Source: Armigeres subalbatus (taxonomy: Eukaryota > Arthropoda > Insecta > Diptera > Culicidae). Taken from it: 64,000 nt of DNA. Under the pieces are notes generated by a model. That model saw only the letters and a program-made list of their open reading frames with translations, ran no database searches and had not been told where the DNA came from. A program made the translations under genes and the position numbers. Below are positions 32,740 through 44,150 of the stretch, piece by piece. Numbering within the stretch: position 1 is the first letter of the stretch; every line of letters begins with the position of its first letter. The stretch is from assembly GCF_024139115.2 (NCBI RefSeq), contig NC_085140.1:14763085-14827084 (forward strand), written 5' to 3'.

Positions 32740-33710
32740 GAAGGTCAAGTTTGACAAGTCCACTCTGAAGACCTAGATATCCAAAACCTTGGGAAGATTT
32801 TGCTTCTGACAGCTTGCAGATGAATCTGAAATATTTCGATCCTATACCACATTGTTTAATAAATCTGAACACTCAAATTTAGTCATCTTGATCGTTGAGA
32901 CAGTGATCAGTTTTCTGGAATACGAGATGCTCAAGGTTCTCCAAAACGTTTTCGAATTCAGCACACGGTATCTACCAAATCAACCAAGGCTTATGCAAAG
33001 TCATCATCATCGTCATATACCCAATCCAGTCCAATAGGCACATGCGCATCATTTAAATCCAGTTTTCTCAATGATGGTCAAGGTATTCCAAAACGTTTCC
33101 AAGTTCAACCCAAAGTATCTACCGGACAACCAAGACTTCATGCAATATCCTCAACATCGATATGTACCCAACATGGTTCAATAAGCATGTGCGTACCATG
33201 CAAACACAATTCTCTTGAATTTGAGATGTTCAAAGTACTCCAAAGCATTCTCGAGTTCAGCTTAAGGTATCTACCAGGTCAATCAATCAAAGTTTTTGCA
33301 ATGACTTTGGTAATATCCAATAGGAATAATGCAAACACAATTTTCTGAAATACGAGGTGTTCACTGTTAGATCCGGTCCGGTCTAGAATATTTTCGTTTG
33401 GGAAACATTCTAGATTCTCTGGGCATAGCGTTTTCTTTGTACTTGGCTCACAAGATACATACCCATGCAATGGCGGGCATAGGAAAGCTTTCAATTAATA
33501 ACTGAAGGAATACTAAGTTGAAAAGCCGGCCAAGTTCCAGTTGGAATGTAGAGCCATAGCAAAAGAGGAAGAAGAAGATGTCCAAGGTCCTCCAAAATAA
33601 TCTTGAGTTAAGATCAAGATATCTATTAGATGCACAATAACTAAGAAGGTGTTTGTATCGAGCAATTTAGCCTTGGATTTTTTTGCTGAGGCGTATAACG
33701 GACTTGGATG
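32740..33710. repeat. degenerate tandem repeat, period about 150 bp
   Basis: Diverged units begin with AAGGTTCTCCAAAACG-like words near 32933, 33078, 33231 and 33582, each followed by a TTCAGC/TTCAAC block and GGTATCTACC. A Feilai-like SINE (33365-33577) is inserted between the third and fourth units. Removing it makes the spacing regular. Confidence 0.65.
33365..33577 (+). mobile_element. Feilai-like SINE, 5' truncated
   Basis: It begins inside the tRNA-unrelated body (GATCCGGTCCGGTCTAGAAT), continues GGGAAACATTCTAG, CTGGGCATAG, TTAATAACTG and CCAAGTTCCAGTTGGAATGT, and ends GAGGAAGAAGAAG. The tRNA-like head and B box are missing. It interrupts the tandem repeat around it. Confidence 0.75.
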
Positions 33711-34800
33711 ATTACATAAAACAATACGACTTCCAGAATATTTTAGCCAACCGTAAAGGCCTGCAATGGTTATAGCTAGTGATGATTGAAGTCATATAAG
33801 CTAAATAGACTCACTGGGATATCATATCTAACACCATTCATAAGTTGGATGATTGGATAAGTCAAAGTCGTTTTGAAAATTTGGTAATAAAATGATCTGA
33901 GATCCATGACGTTTTGAAGAGATTTAATAAAGTCGGTATTGAGATGTGGAACAGAAATTCTTGGAAAATTGTTCGAAAAGACTATCAAAGTAACCGTGAA
34001 AATATTGTTGTATGGCATCATTTGTTCCAACGATTCGATATCGAGTCTTAGAATATCAACTCATGGAGGGTCCACTGTAGCTCGTAGAAGAATTAAGTGA
34101 TATCCTACCAGCTCGATGGAACTGCTGGAATGTTTGTGATGTTATGCACGGATATATCATTTAGGACTTGGTTGAACGGGTAGATCACATGTTCGGAGCT
34201 CCAGGACAGACTTGTAGTAGCTTGTGGGAGTAATAAGTACCCTGCTATTGGCTCGACGGGACTGCTGGGATGTTTAGCGACACACTGATACATCTTTCAG
34301 GACTTGGTTGAGTAACTAGATCACATGTTCTGAACTAAATGACGTTTTGAACAACCGAAAAGGCCTGTAACCGCTTGTAAAACTAATGAGTGAAATACTA
34401 TCGGCTAAATGGACCTGCTGGGATGTTCAACGATGCATAGATACATCGTCCAGGACTTCGTTGATCGGGTAGATCACATATTCTGAACTGATTTGAACAC
34501 TCAAGGATGTTTTGGAGAAACTATACGGCCTATAGTTGCGTGTAAAAGTAATAAGTGACATCTCAATGTAGCTGTCAAGATGTTCAACGATGCACGAATA
34601 CGTCGTTCCAGGGCGTTTTGGAGACCCTGAAATAGTTTACGTTTATTCAAAGCTTGATCAATTTATGTCTTATGATCACATAGATACTTTTGGACATAAA
34701 TTCCAGCTTAGGAGATTTTGTTTGTAGACATATTTCCTAATGCATTCGAGGATATGTACTTCAGAACGGTTTGGACGGCCTAGAACATTCGAAAAAATCA
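33711..34800. repeat. second degenerate tandem repeat, period about 135-165 bp
   Basis: Units centred on GGGATGTTCAACGATGCA-like and GTAGATCACATGTTC words start near 34077, 34211, 34367 and 34531, with an older, more diverged part before that. Each unit also carries a GTAATAAGTGA block. There is no coding capacity. Confidence 0.6.
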
Positions 34801-35087
34801 GAAGGGTTATATACAAGATACGACCGCCCGACGTAAACTATACGTAAAACAGATCATAAGATAATTATTTCGGTTAGAGCCTAGAGTGATTGAAATTTTG
34901 ACTTTTGCGCTCCCTTATGCTTGAACGATAATATTTGCTGTTTTGGTGAACCTCCTAAAATTTCAACTGAATTGGTTATAATATAACTAAGTACGAGCAG
35001 TTTGAAGTTTGTATGGAAATTACAGGAAATTACTATAGAAATCGCCCCGTATGTGAGAGATCGTTTCGTGAGGCGGATCATTAACTA

Positions 35088-36037
35088 TTTAGGGGGAGAT
35101 CTCCCAACGCCGGACACCTCTCAATACCGGACACTTCTTAAAACGACACTACTTGCAGAGGTCCCTCCTTCATCTTATTAAGTACAAAAGGAAGCTATTG
35201 AAAAGGCTTCTAACGGCAAGGAATATCAGATCTTCATGTGATAAACTTTGTACAAAATTTGAAGTTGAAATTCTTCACACCTGTTTTGTTACACTTACTT
35301 CAATTCAATTGTTTCTTCTTGCTGAGAAAGCCACAGAAATTGGCAGAAACAAAAATTGAAGAGGACATTGAAACAGGTGGAAATTTGGATTAATGTGAAA
35401 AAATTAGCCAAAGAGTCAAATAAGCTGCACTAACAATTTTTAATATTTACAACTTAAAGCACGCGAATTTTTTACTATTCTGAATGATGTCTTTACTCAT
35501 GTAACAGGAACTTAGTCACATTTGAACATGATGCAATAGTGTCCGGTACTAGGAGACATTTGTCTGAATCGTAAAATTCATCGTTGAAAAACGTGTTCAA
35601 ATGATCAAATATAGTTTGTATGAATCATCAATGGTCAATAGTCATATTTTGTGTTTCTTTCTTCTATCTATTCTTCCTTTGAAGCATTATAACTCACGAA
35701 AAGATGCGAGATTTCCTCACTAATCGATTCGTATTGGGATCAGCTGTGTTTCTATATGCAAAAGGTTAGTAAATTTTAAAGGAAAATTTGGGAAAATTGT
35801 CATAATACAATATTAGGGCAAGTTTGGAGAAAACCTAATGCGATCGCTCGAAAAATGATCTAGAGTGCGGCGTCGCAATCAACGCAGAAAATGACATTTC
35901 GAATGTTCAACGTAAAAACCCAAGCAATGCAGGGTACGTTCTGCTAGTATGGTATAAATGGAAACATAATCCGGATAGTCAGAGTTTTTTTTGGTTAAAT
36001 GGCTTATGTTCCCGGCACTGGAGGATCTCCCCCTAAA
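35088..36037. mobile_element. TIR element, 950 bp, TA duplication
   Basis: TTTAGGGGGAGATCTCCCAA at the left is inverted at the right (GGAGGATCTCCCCCTAAA), and CGCCGG pairs with CCGGCA just inside. TA flanks both sides (35086-35087 and 36038-36039). A Helitron-like 3' end (35640-35947) sits inside. Confidence 0.82.
35640..35947 (+). mobile_element. Helitron-like 3' end
   Basis: The segment matches 19625-19893 (ATAACTCAC, GATTTCCTCACTAATCGATT, GATCTAGAG). It ends with CCCAAGCAATGCAGGG, an imperfect hairpin, followed about ten bases later by CTAG and then T. That is the expected Helitron 3' terminus. No Rep/helicase sequence is present and the left boundary is uncertain. Confidence 0.5.
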
Positions 36038-36498
36038 TATAATCAACCCGAAGACTTCATAGAATATTTCTAAATCTGTAAGGCGATTGTAATTGCGAAC
36101 CGATCGGATTTTTGTAAGCAAAGTATAAAGAAAATAAAAATGCTTATTATAGATATGTTATTCTTTTACGTGTTCAATTGAATTTCACACGATTTAGTAT
36201 TTCCTTAATAATTTTTCTTGCAAGCAGCGAATTGTTTGGCAATAAAGACGATTTATTCACTTGCTAAGTTTCCTATGTTGCCAATGTACTCATATATTTT
36301 TAGATATTAATGACCAACGTTGCAAAACGGTTTTCCGAAAAATTTACTGTTTTCATAGTAATTCTCATACAAACTTCAAACCGCGCGTGCGTGCTTAGTC
36401 AAGTTTCAACCATTATTGGGATGTTGGATGAAAGATATTTTAGTTACAAGGTTAAATGACTATTATTCTTCCATTTACTTCCACTATTACCTTTTTTA

Positions 36499-36549
36499 TG
36501 TATCAACAATCAGATACGCATTTCGTTTCCTACTTGGAAACTTCTTCAG
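36499..36549 (-). ncRNA. hammerhead-ribozyme-like motif of PLE 1
   Basis: On the minus strand the order is CTGAAGA (36549-36543), a six-base-pair stem closing AAGTA, then GAAA (36524-36521), then a short GTATC/GATAC hairpin. This matches CUGANGA, stem II, GAAA, stem III of the hammerhead core. Hammerhead motifs are known from PLEs. Stem I and the cleavage position cannot be confirmed by eye. Confidence 0.55.
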
Positions 36550-36639
36550 TGTTTGTTATCGACTGAAGAAAAACATTGCTCATTAACTTTAAATATGGTG
36601 TGTAGGTAGAACTGTAGGTAAAAATTAGGGCATGTCGCT

Positions 36640-37406
36640 TGTACCGATTCGTCGTCGTCCCGTGGGTAGTAATCTAAACAGCCAGGTATATCCGTTTCCT
36701 TGATCTTTGTTAAGTAAGTTTATTTGTTTTTGTTTGTAAATTTCTAAGCTTTCCGCTACGTCAAGTTTCCAAGGATTTTGTATTTGTCTGAGAAGTGATA
36801 TGTTGTCTTTGGTTAATTGATGATCTTCGTTAAATATATGTTCGGCTAAATATATGTATAGATTTGAAATGATAATGTATACCTTTTTCAGTGTCTTTGT
36901 TTGCTTTAGTTACTTCTGCCAAATGTTCTTTGAACCTCGTGTCTAGTGTTCGTTTTGTCTGTCCTATGTAGATTTTGTCACAGTGTGGGCATGATATTTT
37001 ATAAACTCCAGATTTTCCTAATGCGTCAACGGGGTCTTTTGTGCTTCCAAGTAGTGTCTTCAGTTGGTTGTTCCTGCTACTGAAAACTAATTCGATACCA
37101 ATTTTTTAAATTTAGAGCGTAATGGTCTGGTTATATTATGGTCAAAATTAACGGATACTCGTCGCAATTCATTTGTTATTGGTGATAATGTGGTAAATGA
37201 TTTTCTGTACTGGGTTTTCTATGTTTGTCTATAATAGCTTGAATAGTTCTAGTTGAGTATCCGTTTAGTCTAGCTGTTTCAAAAATGTAATTTAATTCTT
37301 TCTGTTTCCCTGTGACGCTAAGTGGAAAAGTCTCGAGTCTATGTATCATGTGTTGGAATGCGGCTGCTTTGTGTTGGTGTGAATGGTTTGAAGTATTGGG
37401 TATAAC
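36640..37406 (-). pseudogene. PLE 1 C-terminal part with GIY-YIG endonuclease
   Basis: Minus-strand frames give HQHKAAAFQHMIHRLETFPL, TARLNGYSTRTIQAIIDKH, then the GIY-YIG core (SGVYKISCPHCDKIYIGQTK and TLDTRFKEHL) near 37015-36930. After small indels near 36860 comes NEDHQLTKDN, and the frame closes after LPTGRRRIGTSDMP near 36637. The GIY-YIG domain nicks DNA for insertion. The GVY, YIG and the following R are kept. Indels between the blocks make the protein discontinuous. The upstream side is cut by the hAT-type MITE. Confidence 0.85.
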
Positions 37407-37967
37407 CAGGGTTCCGACTTTTCGTTTCAATGAGACCAAAGCAAGCGTTTTTCGGGCCAAGGGAGAATCTATTTTCGTTGTTTATGTTGAGGATTATCTT
37501 TCACCCATCAATCTTTCTCCAGAATTAGCCTGGGAAGATAAACGAAAATCTTGCCTATTAGATGAAAATCCTTTTTCGTTTCATTACTTTTACCTCTCAC
37601 TCACTTTTCGCGAGAATTATCGCAGAACAATTACAAAATTGTATGGCCGCGCCGGGATTCGAACCCAGAATAGTAACAATAATAGCTGTAGCGATGCGCT
37701 TACTCTAGCCACACCACCACGCTATCTGTATGAAAGCGTCAAGTTATTTGGTCCACATAAGCTACTACTATTTGCATTCATGATGCCACGAAAAGACTCG
37801 AATATGAAAGAAAAAGAGCAAACCAACGTTTGGTGGCAATCGAAGTGAGCGAAAAATGGTTATCACTCTCCAGGCTGTTTTTCTTTCCCGAAAAGCGATT
37901 TCTCCCCGAACATTTTCATGAGGGAGCATCCTGTGCTCCTGAGATTGAGTGAGCATTACGAACCCTG
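37407..37967. mobile_element. hAT-type MITE, 561 bp, in PLE 1
   Basis: The ends are CAGGGTTCCGA and TACGAACCCTG. An exact 8-bp duplication, GGTATAAC, flanks it (37399-37406 and 37968-37975). PLE 2 holds the unoccupied site once, at about 45174-45186, in the same coding context, which fixes the boundaries. It contains a tRNA-like sequence near 37643-37727. Confidence 0.93.
37643..37727 (-). other. tRNA-like sequence inside the hAT-type MITE
   Basis: On the minus strand a perfect B box (GGTTCGAATCC) closes a T-arm-like GGGTTCGAATCCC. Upstream lies GTGTGGCTAGAGTAAGC, which resembles the D arm of Ser or Leu tRNAs. The acceptor strands do not pair well, so it is not a tRNA gene. It could be an internal Pol III promoter captured by the element. 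Confidence 0.5.
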
Positions 37968-37975
37968 GGTATAAC

Positions 37976-38910
37976 TCTTTGTGTGTGTGTGGGTTTTCTG
38001 TAAATTTCAAAATTCATCTGGTTTGATTCTCTAACTATTAAAATATCCAAAAAGGGCAATTTTCCGTCTTTCTCTTGTTCACAAGTGAACTTGATATCCC
38101 TATGTGCACTATTAATGGCTTCTAGGATTGATGGAAGTGCGTCTTTCCTAATGATGCTGAAGATATCATCTACATATCTCCACCATCGCTCAGGAATGGC
38201 CCTTTTTCCTTCAAATCCTTTTCAAGATTAGCCATGAACAGTTCACATAAGAAAGGGACAGAGGATTACCCATTGGTGTTCCTTTTGTCTGCATGTAGTA
38301 GTCTCCTCTGAATGTAAAAAAGGTCTCTTCTATGAAAAGTCTTGTTAATTTTAAATATGTGCGTACTTTTGTCTTCCAAGTTGCGTCTGATTTTGTCTAA
38401 GTAACCAATCTTCCAACAAGACAATAGCTTCTTTTACGGGTACACTTGGGAACAGTGCAGCCACATCAAATGAAACCATTATCTCGTCTTCTTCTATATT
38501 TCCTGAGTTTTGCAATTTTTCAATAAACTGTTTTGTGTTTTGTACTTGTCTAGTGTCTGTTTGTGTATGTGTGTAGAGTGTTTGGAATTCTTTGACTAAC
38601 CATTTTGCTATTTTGTGAGTTGGAGATCCTTCCGCAGATATTATTTCTCTGATTTCGTTTCCGGGTTTGTGAATTTTGGTTGTCCTCTAATTCTAGGCAA
38701 AGTTGGGTTGGAAATTTTAAGTCGAGGCAAATTTTCAAATATGGGTTTACATTCTTTGATGGTTTTATCTACTTTTTTCACAATATCTGTCAAGGGATCT
38801 TTTCTTTGTTTTCTGTATGGACCATTATTAAGTTTTTCTATCATAAGGTTATCGTAATTAATTTTATCTAGAATGACAATTGCATTACCTTTGTCGGCTT
38901 TTGTATAAAA
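37976..38910 (-). pseudogene. PLE 1 reverse transcriptase
   Basis: Reading the minus strand from 38910: TKADKGNAIVILDKINYDNL, KDPLTDIVKKVDKTIKE, LPRIRGQPKFTNPETKS, then after shifts IMVSFDVAALFPSVPV-type sequence near 38450. FTFRGDYYMQTKGTPMGNPL follows near 38290, then LEKDLKEKG and the YVDD region near 38160. These are the RT blocks of Penelope-like elements. At least one single-base loss in the PLS block and a small gap before the YVDD region break the frame. The upstream end is cut exactly between KPVF and TKADKG by the composite insertion. Confidence 0.85.
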
Positions 38911-39605
38911 ACCCAGATTAATCCACCTAGCGGTGATGGTGCCTTTCTCGACCTTCGTAAAATGTGTGTGCTTGAAAAAAGATGAGCTAGTGGCTAGGAG
39001 TAAAAAAGACAAATTTCTTTATCCGTTCTATGAAAATCAGATTATTTATGGCAAAGATATTGTAGATCCAGTTGAAAACCGATAATCATATTTTGTCCCA
39101 TTTCCGGATGTCGCAACTGCATCGCGAGTGGTGCCCGACTATGGCACAGTTGCGCACTACTCGCGATGCAGTTGCAACATCCGGAAATGCGATTTCGCGA
39201 GACCTCGGTTCGGTTTTCAGCTTGATCTACAATATGCTAATAAGAATTTCGACATTTTTGTTTGCTTTTCCAATCTTTTTGACGTACATAACCCTGTTTT
39301 ATTTCACCCAGTCATATATTTTAAGGATATCACTTTTGGATGTTAGTTGAACTGAAGCTCCGACTACACAAAAAGAAAACGAAAATGTCATTCCTATCAC
39401 GCGAGCGGAGGGCAATATTTGTTATGATATAAATCTCATGACCGTCTTTCTGCCAAACTCCCGTATGAAGTGGGAGAGACAGAGATATCATCTCAGTTCG
39501 TCGAGCTGAATCGATTGGTATATAACACTATGGGTCTCCAGGCCTTCTGTTAAAGTTTGGTTTTTGGAGCGAACATACAGCCTTTTCGTATAAAAAGGCT
39601 AAAAT
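38911..39605. repeat. head module of composite, copy A
   Basis: The module runs from ACCCAGATTAATCCACCTAG to a terminal-type block (CCTTTTCGTATAAAAAGGC near 39580). It matches 41286-41860 base for base over long stretches. It contains the 85-base hairpin at 39102-39186. Confidence 0.85.
39102..39186. repeat. 85-base hairpin in head module A
   Basis: TTCCGGATGT and GCAACTGCATCGCGAGT at the left pair with ACTCGCGATGCAGTTGC and ACATCCGGAA at the right, around a loop near CCGACTATGG. The same hairpin is kept in copy B. Confidence 0.9.
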
Positions 39606-40593
39606 GGTGTTTCGGCCATAACTTCCGATCCCATAGTCCAATCTAGCCAATTTTCAATAGGAAATAATGGGGCAGGATTCTGCGTCGAATGCAACTTGTT
39701 GCGTGTGAATCGATTAAGGTTAGGTGTCCGAAAAATAGGTGACATTTTTTGTGATTTTTATGAAAAAAGGTATTTTGGTCATAACTTCCGATCCCATAGT
39801 CCGACCTGTCCAATTTTCAATAGGAAATAATGGGAAAGGATTTTGCGTCGAATGCAACTTGTTGCGAGCAAATCGGTTGAGAATAAGTGCCTGAAAAATG
39901 AGTGACATTTCTTACGCAATATTTTCGTATGAATTTGTATTTTGGCCATAACTCTCGATCGCATAGTCTGATCTGGCCAATTTCAAATAGGAAATAATGG
40001 GACAGGATTCTGCGTCGAATGCAACTTGTTGCGAGCAAATCGGTTGAGGATAAGTGCCCGAAAAATGAGTGACATTTTTTACGCGATTTTTTCGTATGAT
40101 TTTGTATTTTGGCCATAACTTTCGATTTCATAGTCCGATCTGGCCAATTTCAAATAGGAAACAATGAGACAGGATTCTGCGTCGAATGCAACTTGTTGCG
40201 AGCAAATCGGTTGAGGATAAGTGCCCGAAAAATGAGTGACATTTTTACGCGATTTTTTCGTATGATTTTGTATTTTGACCATAACTTTCGATCCCATAGT
40301 CCGATCTGGCCAATTTCAAATAGGAATCAATGGGACAGGATTCTGCGTCGAATGCAACTTGTTGCGAGCAAATCGGTTGAGGATAAGTGTCCGAAAAATG
40401 AGTGACATTTTTTACGCGATTTTTTCAAATGAATTTGTATTTTGGCCATCACTCTCGATCCCATAGTTCGATCTGGCCAATTTCAAATAGGAAACAATGG
40501 GACAGGATTCTGCGTCGAATGCAACTTGTTGCGAGCAAATCGGTTGAGGATAAGTGCCCGAAAAATGAGTGACATTTTGTTGAGTAGTTTTGC
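39606..40593. repeat. 167-bp satellite, six units, array A
   Basis: The word CCATAAC (or a variant) recurs at about 39616, 39780, 39947, 40114, 40280 and 40447, a period of 163-167 bases. Each unit carries CCCATAGTCCGATCTGGCC, GGACAGGATTCTGCGTCGA and CAACTTGTTGCGAGCAAATC. Open frames through it on both strands reflect the period not being rich in stops and are not genes. Confidence 0.95.
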
Positions 40594-40836
<243 letters not shown>

Positions 40837-41285
40837 AAGAAGGAGATTAGACACAATGAAGTAAACGTCAAGAAAGAAGAAGAAGAGAAGACACAAGGAA
40901 ACAAAAACAAAGATAGAAAGGAGAAGCAAGTAACAGGGAAGGAAGAAAGAAAGATAGAGGAAATAAAGAACAAAGAAGGAAGAAATAAGAGAAAAAAGAA
41001 GGAAAAAAAGGAATGAAGAAGAAAGAAGGGAGAGAAAAAAAGAAGGAGGAAAGACGGAAGAAAGAAGGAAGAAAAACAGGAAACAAGAAGGAAGAATGAA
41101 AGAAGGTGGAAAGAAGGAAGAAAGAGAGAAGAAAGAAGGAAAAAAGAAAACAGAAAGAACGAAAGGAAGAAAAAGAGGAAACAAAAAGAAAGAAGGAAAA
41201 AGAAAGGAGGAAGATGGAAGGAAGAAAAGAGGGTAAAAACGGAAGAAAGAAGATAGAAGAAAGATTGTATGAAAAAAAGAAGAAA
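40837..41285. repeat. polypurine tract, about 450 bases
   Basis: The plus strand is almost entirely A and G (GAAGGAAGAAAGA words) from 40837 to 41285, joining the end of copy A to the start of copy B. It may have grown from the A-run shared by both ends. The antisense frame through it is a Ser/Phe low-complexity artefact. Confidence 0.95.
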
Positions 41286-41956
41286 AACCCAGATTAATCC
41301 ACCTAGCGGTGATGGTGCCTTTCTCGACCTTCGTAAAATGTGTGTGCTTGAAAATAGATGAGCTAGTAGCTAGGAGTAAAAAAGACAAATTTCTTTGTCC
41401 GTTCTATGAAAATCAGATTATTTATGGCAAAGATATTGTAGATCCAGTTGAAAACCGAAAATCATATTTTGTCCCATTCCCGGATGTCGCAACTGCATCG
41501 CGAGTGGTGCCCGACTATGGCACAGTTGCGCACTACTTGCGATGCAGTTGCAACATCCGGAAATGCGAGAAAATGCGATTGTCGCGAGACCTCGGTTCGG
41601 TTTTCAGCTTGATCTACAATATGCTAATAAGAATTTCGACATTTTTGTTCCCTTTTCCAATCTTTTTGACGTGCATACCCCTGCTTTATTTTACCCAGTC
41701 ATATATTTTAAGGATATCACTTTTGGATGTTAGTTGAACTGAAGCTCCGACTACACAAAAAGAAAACGAAAATGTCATTCCCATCAAGCGAGCGGAGGGC
41801 AATATTTGTTATGATATAAATCTCATGACCGTCTTTCTACCAAACTCCCGTATGAAGAGGAAGGGAAGTGTATCAGTGTGGAAGCATCCGATAGTTCGTT
41901 TTCGGAAAGAAATTATAGCCTTTCGGTACAACTTTGTTGCACAAGAAAGGCAAAAA
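41286..41956. repeat. head module of composite, copy B
   Basis: A direct repeat of 38911-39450, including the hairpin at 41477-41562, that ends with TTGCACAAGAAAGGCA near 41955. Some copy-specific changes are present (for example an 8-base insertion just after the hairpin). Confidence 0.88.
41477..41562. repeat. hairpin in head module B
   Basis: The same foldback as 39102-39186, with one arm change (ACTTGCGATG instead of ACTCGCGATG). Confidence 0.88.
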
Positions 41957-42600
41957 GTATTTTGGCCATAATTTCAAAGGTAATAGTCCAATCTGGCCAA
42001 CTTTCTAAATAGAACAGGATTCCGCATCTAATGCAATTTGTTGTGAGTAAATCGGTTGAGGGTAAGTCCATTAAAAGTCAGCTAGACTTTTACTCGCTTT
42101 TATAACACATAGTATATTTTGGCCATAATTTCTGTGCCCATGGTCCAAATTTTCAATAGAAAACAATACGACAGGATTCCGCGTCGAATGAAACTTGTTG
42201 GAATTATAGATAGTGGAATATATAGATGAGTGAAGATAAATCCTCTGTCTCCAAACGAACTGTCAAACGTGTCTCCAAACGAGCATGACGTCACGATTTC
42301 AATGGAAACGTTAAGGGATGTGACGTCATATGTGCGTGTGCAGGGGCAGAAAAATCGACTCAGCCATGCTTTCGCTCATCTATCTATTCTACTATCTATA
42401 GTTGGAATTAAATCGGTTGAGGATAAGTTCCAAAAAAGTGAGCTAAACTTTTCGCACTTTTGGTGCGCGCACACACACACACAGAGACATCATCGCAGTT
42501 CATCGAGCTTATACGTATATAACCTTATGAGTCTCCAGGCCTTCTGTAAAAATTTGGTTTTGGAGCGAACATAAAGCCTTTTCGTAGAAAAAGTCAAAAA
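41957..42600. repeat. diverged satellite units with MITE and terminal-type module
   Basis: Older, diverged versions of the 167-bp unit (TTTGGCCATAATTTC, GGTCCAAATTTTCAATAG) are interrupted by the 196-bp MITE at 42205-42400. They are followed by a short CA run near 42471-42482 and a diverged terminal module ending near 42600. Confidence 0.75.
42205..42400. mobile_element. MITE, 196 bp, 8-bp duplication
   Basis: The ends TATAGATAGTGGAATATATA and its inverse (TATCTATTCTACTATCTATA) form 30-base TIRs with few mismatches. GTTGGAAT is duplicated (42197-42204 and 42401-42408). Removing the element restores the satellite reading ACTTGTTGGAATTAAATCGG. An 8-bp duplication suggests a hAT-type source. 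Confidence 0.92.
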
Positions 42601-44088
42601 TGGTGTTTCAGCCATAATTTCCGATCCCATAGTCCGATCTAGCCAATTTTCAATAGAAAACAATGGGACAAGATTCTGCGTCGAATGCAATCTGTTGCGA
42701 GCGTCAATAGATGAAGTCTAAGTGCTAAAAAGTGAGCTAGACTTTTTCGAACTCTTTTCGCAATAAATAGTAATTTGACCATAACATCTAAGCCCATAGT
42801 CCGATCTGGCCAATTTTCAATAAGAAAATATGAGACATTCTGCGTCGAATGCAACTTGTTGTGAGCAAATCGGTTAAGGATATGTGCCCGAAAAATGAGT
42901 GACATTTTTTACGCGGTTTTTTCGTATGAATTTGTATTTTGGCCATAACTTTCGATCCCATAGTCCGATCTGGCCAAATTTAGATAGGAAACAATGGGAC
43001 AGGATTCTGCGTCGAATGCAACTTGTTGCGAGCAAATCGGTTGTGGATAAGTGCCCGAAAAATGAGTGACATTTTTTAGGCGATTTTTTCGTATGAATTT
43101 GTATTTTGGTCATAACTTTCGATCCCATAGTTCGATCTGGCCAATTTCAAATAGAAAACAATGGGACAGGATTCTGCGTCGAATGCAACTTGTTGCGAGC
43201 AAATCGGTTGAGGGTAAGTGCCCGAAAAATGAGTGACATTTTTACGCGATTTTTTCGTATGAATTTGTATTTTGGCCATAACTTCTGATCCCATAGTCCG
43301 ATCTGGCCAATTTCAAATAGGAAACAATGGGACAGGATTCTGCGTCGAATGCAACTTGTTGCGAGCAAATCGGTTGAGGGTAAGTGCCCGAAAAATGAGT
43401 GACACGGTTTACGCGCGTTTTTGGTATGAATTTGTATTTTGGCCATAACTTCTGATTCCATAGTCCGATCTGGCCAATTTCAAATAGGAAACAATGGGAC
43501 AGGATTCTGCGTCGAATGCAACTTGTTGCAAGCAAATCGGTTGAGGATAAGTGCCCGAAAAATGAGTGACATTTTTTACGCGATTTTTTCGTATGAATTT
43601 GTATTTTGGCCATAACTTTCGATCCCATAGTCCGATCTGACCAATTTCAAATAGGAAACAATGGGACAGGATTCTGCGTCGAATGCAACTTGTTGCGAGC
43701 AAATCGGTTGAGGGTAAGTGCCCGAAAATGGAGTGACATTTTTTACGCGATTTTTCGTATGAATTTGTTTTTTGGCCATAACTTCTGATCCCATAGTCCG
43801 ATCTGGCCAATTTCAAATAGGAAACAATGGGACAGGATTCTGCGTCGAATGCAACTTGTTGCAAGCAAATCGGTTGAGGATAAGTGCCCGAAAAATGAGT
43901 GACATTTTTTACGCGATTTTTTCGTATGAATTTGTATTTTGGCCATAACTTTCGATCCCATAGTCCGATCTGGCCAATTTCAAATAGGAAACAATGGGAC
44001 AGAATTCTGCGTTGAATGCAACTTGTTGCGAGCAAATCGGTTGAGGGTAAGTGCCCGAAAAATGAGTGACATTTTTTGAGTAGTTTTG
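42601..44088. repeat. 167-bp satellite, nine units, array B
   Basis: CCATAAC-type words recur at about 42612, 42780, 42944, 43111, 43277, 43444, 43611, 43777 and 43944, a period of 164-168 bases. The later units are nearly identical to each other and to array A, so the arrays have been homogenised or recently copied. A 249-codon antisense frame here is an artefact. Confidence 0.95.
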
Positions 44089-44150
44089 CGCACACACACA
44101 CACACACACATACACACACATACACACACATACACACACACACACACACA
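44089..44150. repeat. CA microsatellite with TACACA interruptions
   Basis: A CA run of about 60 bases occupying the same position relative to array B and the terminal module as the longer run in copy A. Confidence 0.95.

Larger units (their letters stand above)
34960..36412. repeat. 85-bp inverted repeat pair, about 1.3 kb apart
   Basis: The left arm (about 34960-35040) and right arm (about 36347-36412) are inverted copies sharing GTTTGAAGTTTGTATG, AATTACTAT and flanking words. They enclose the 950-bp TIR element and may be the ends of a larger, older element. Confidence 0.6.
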
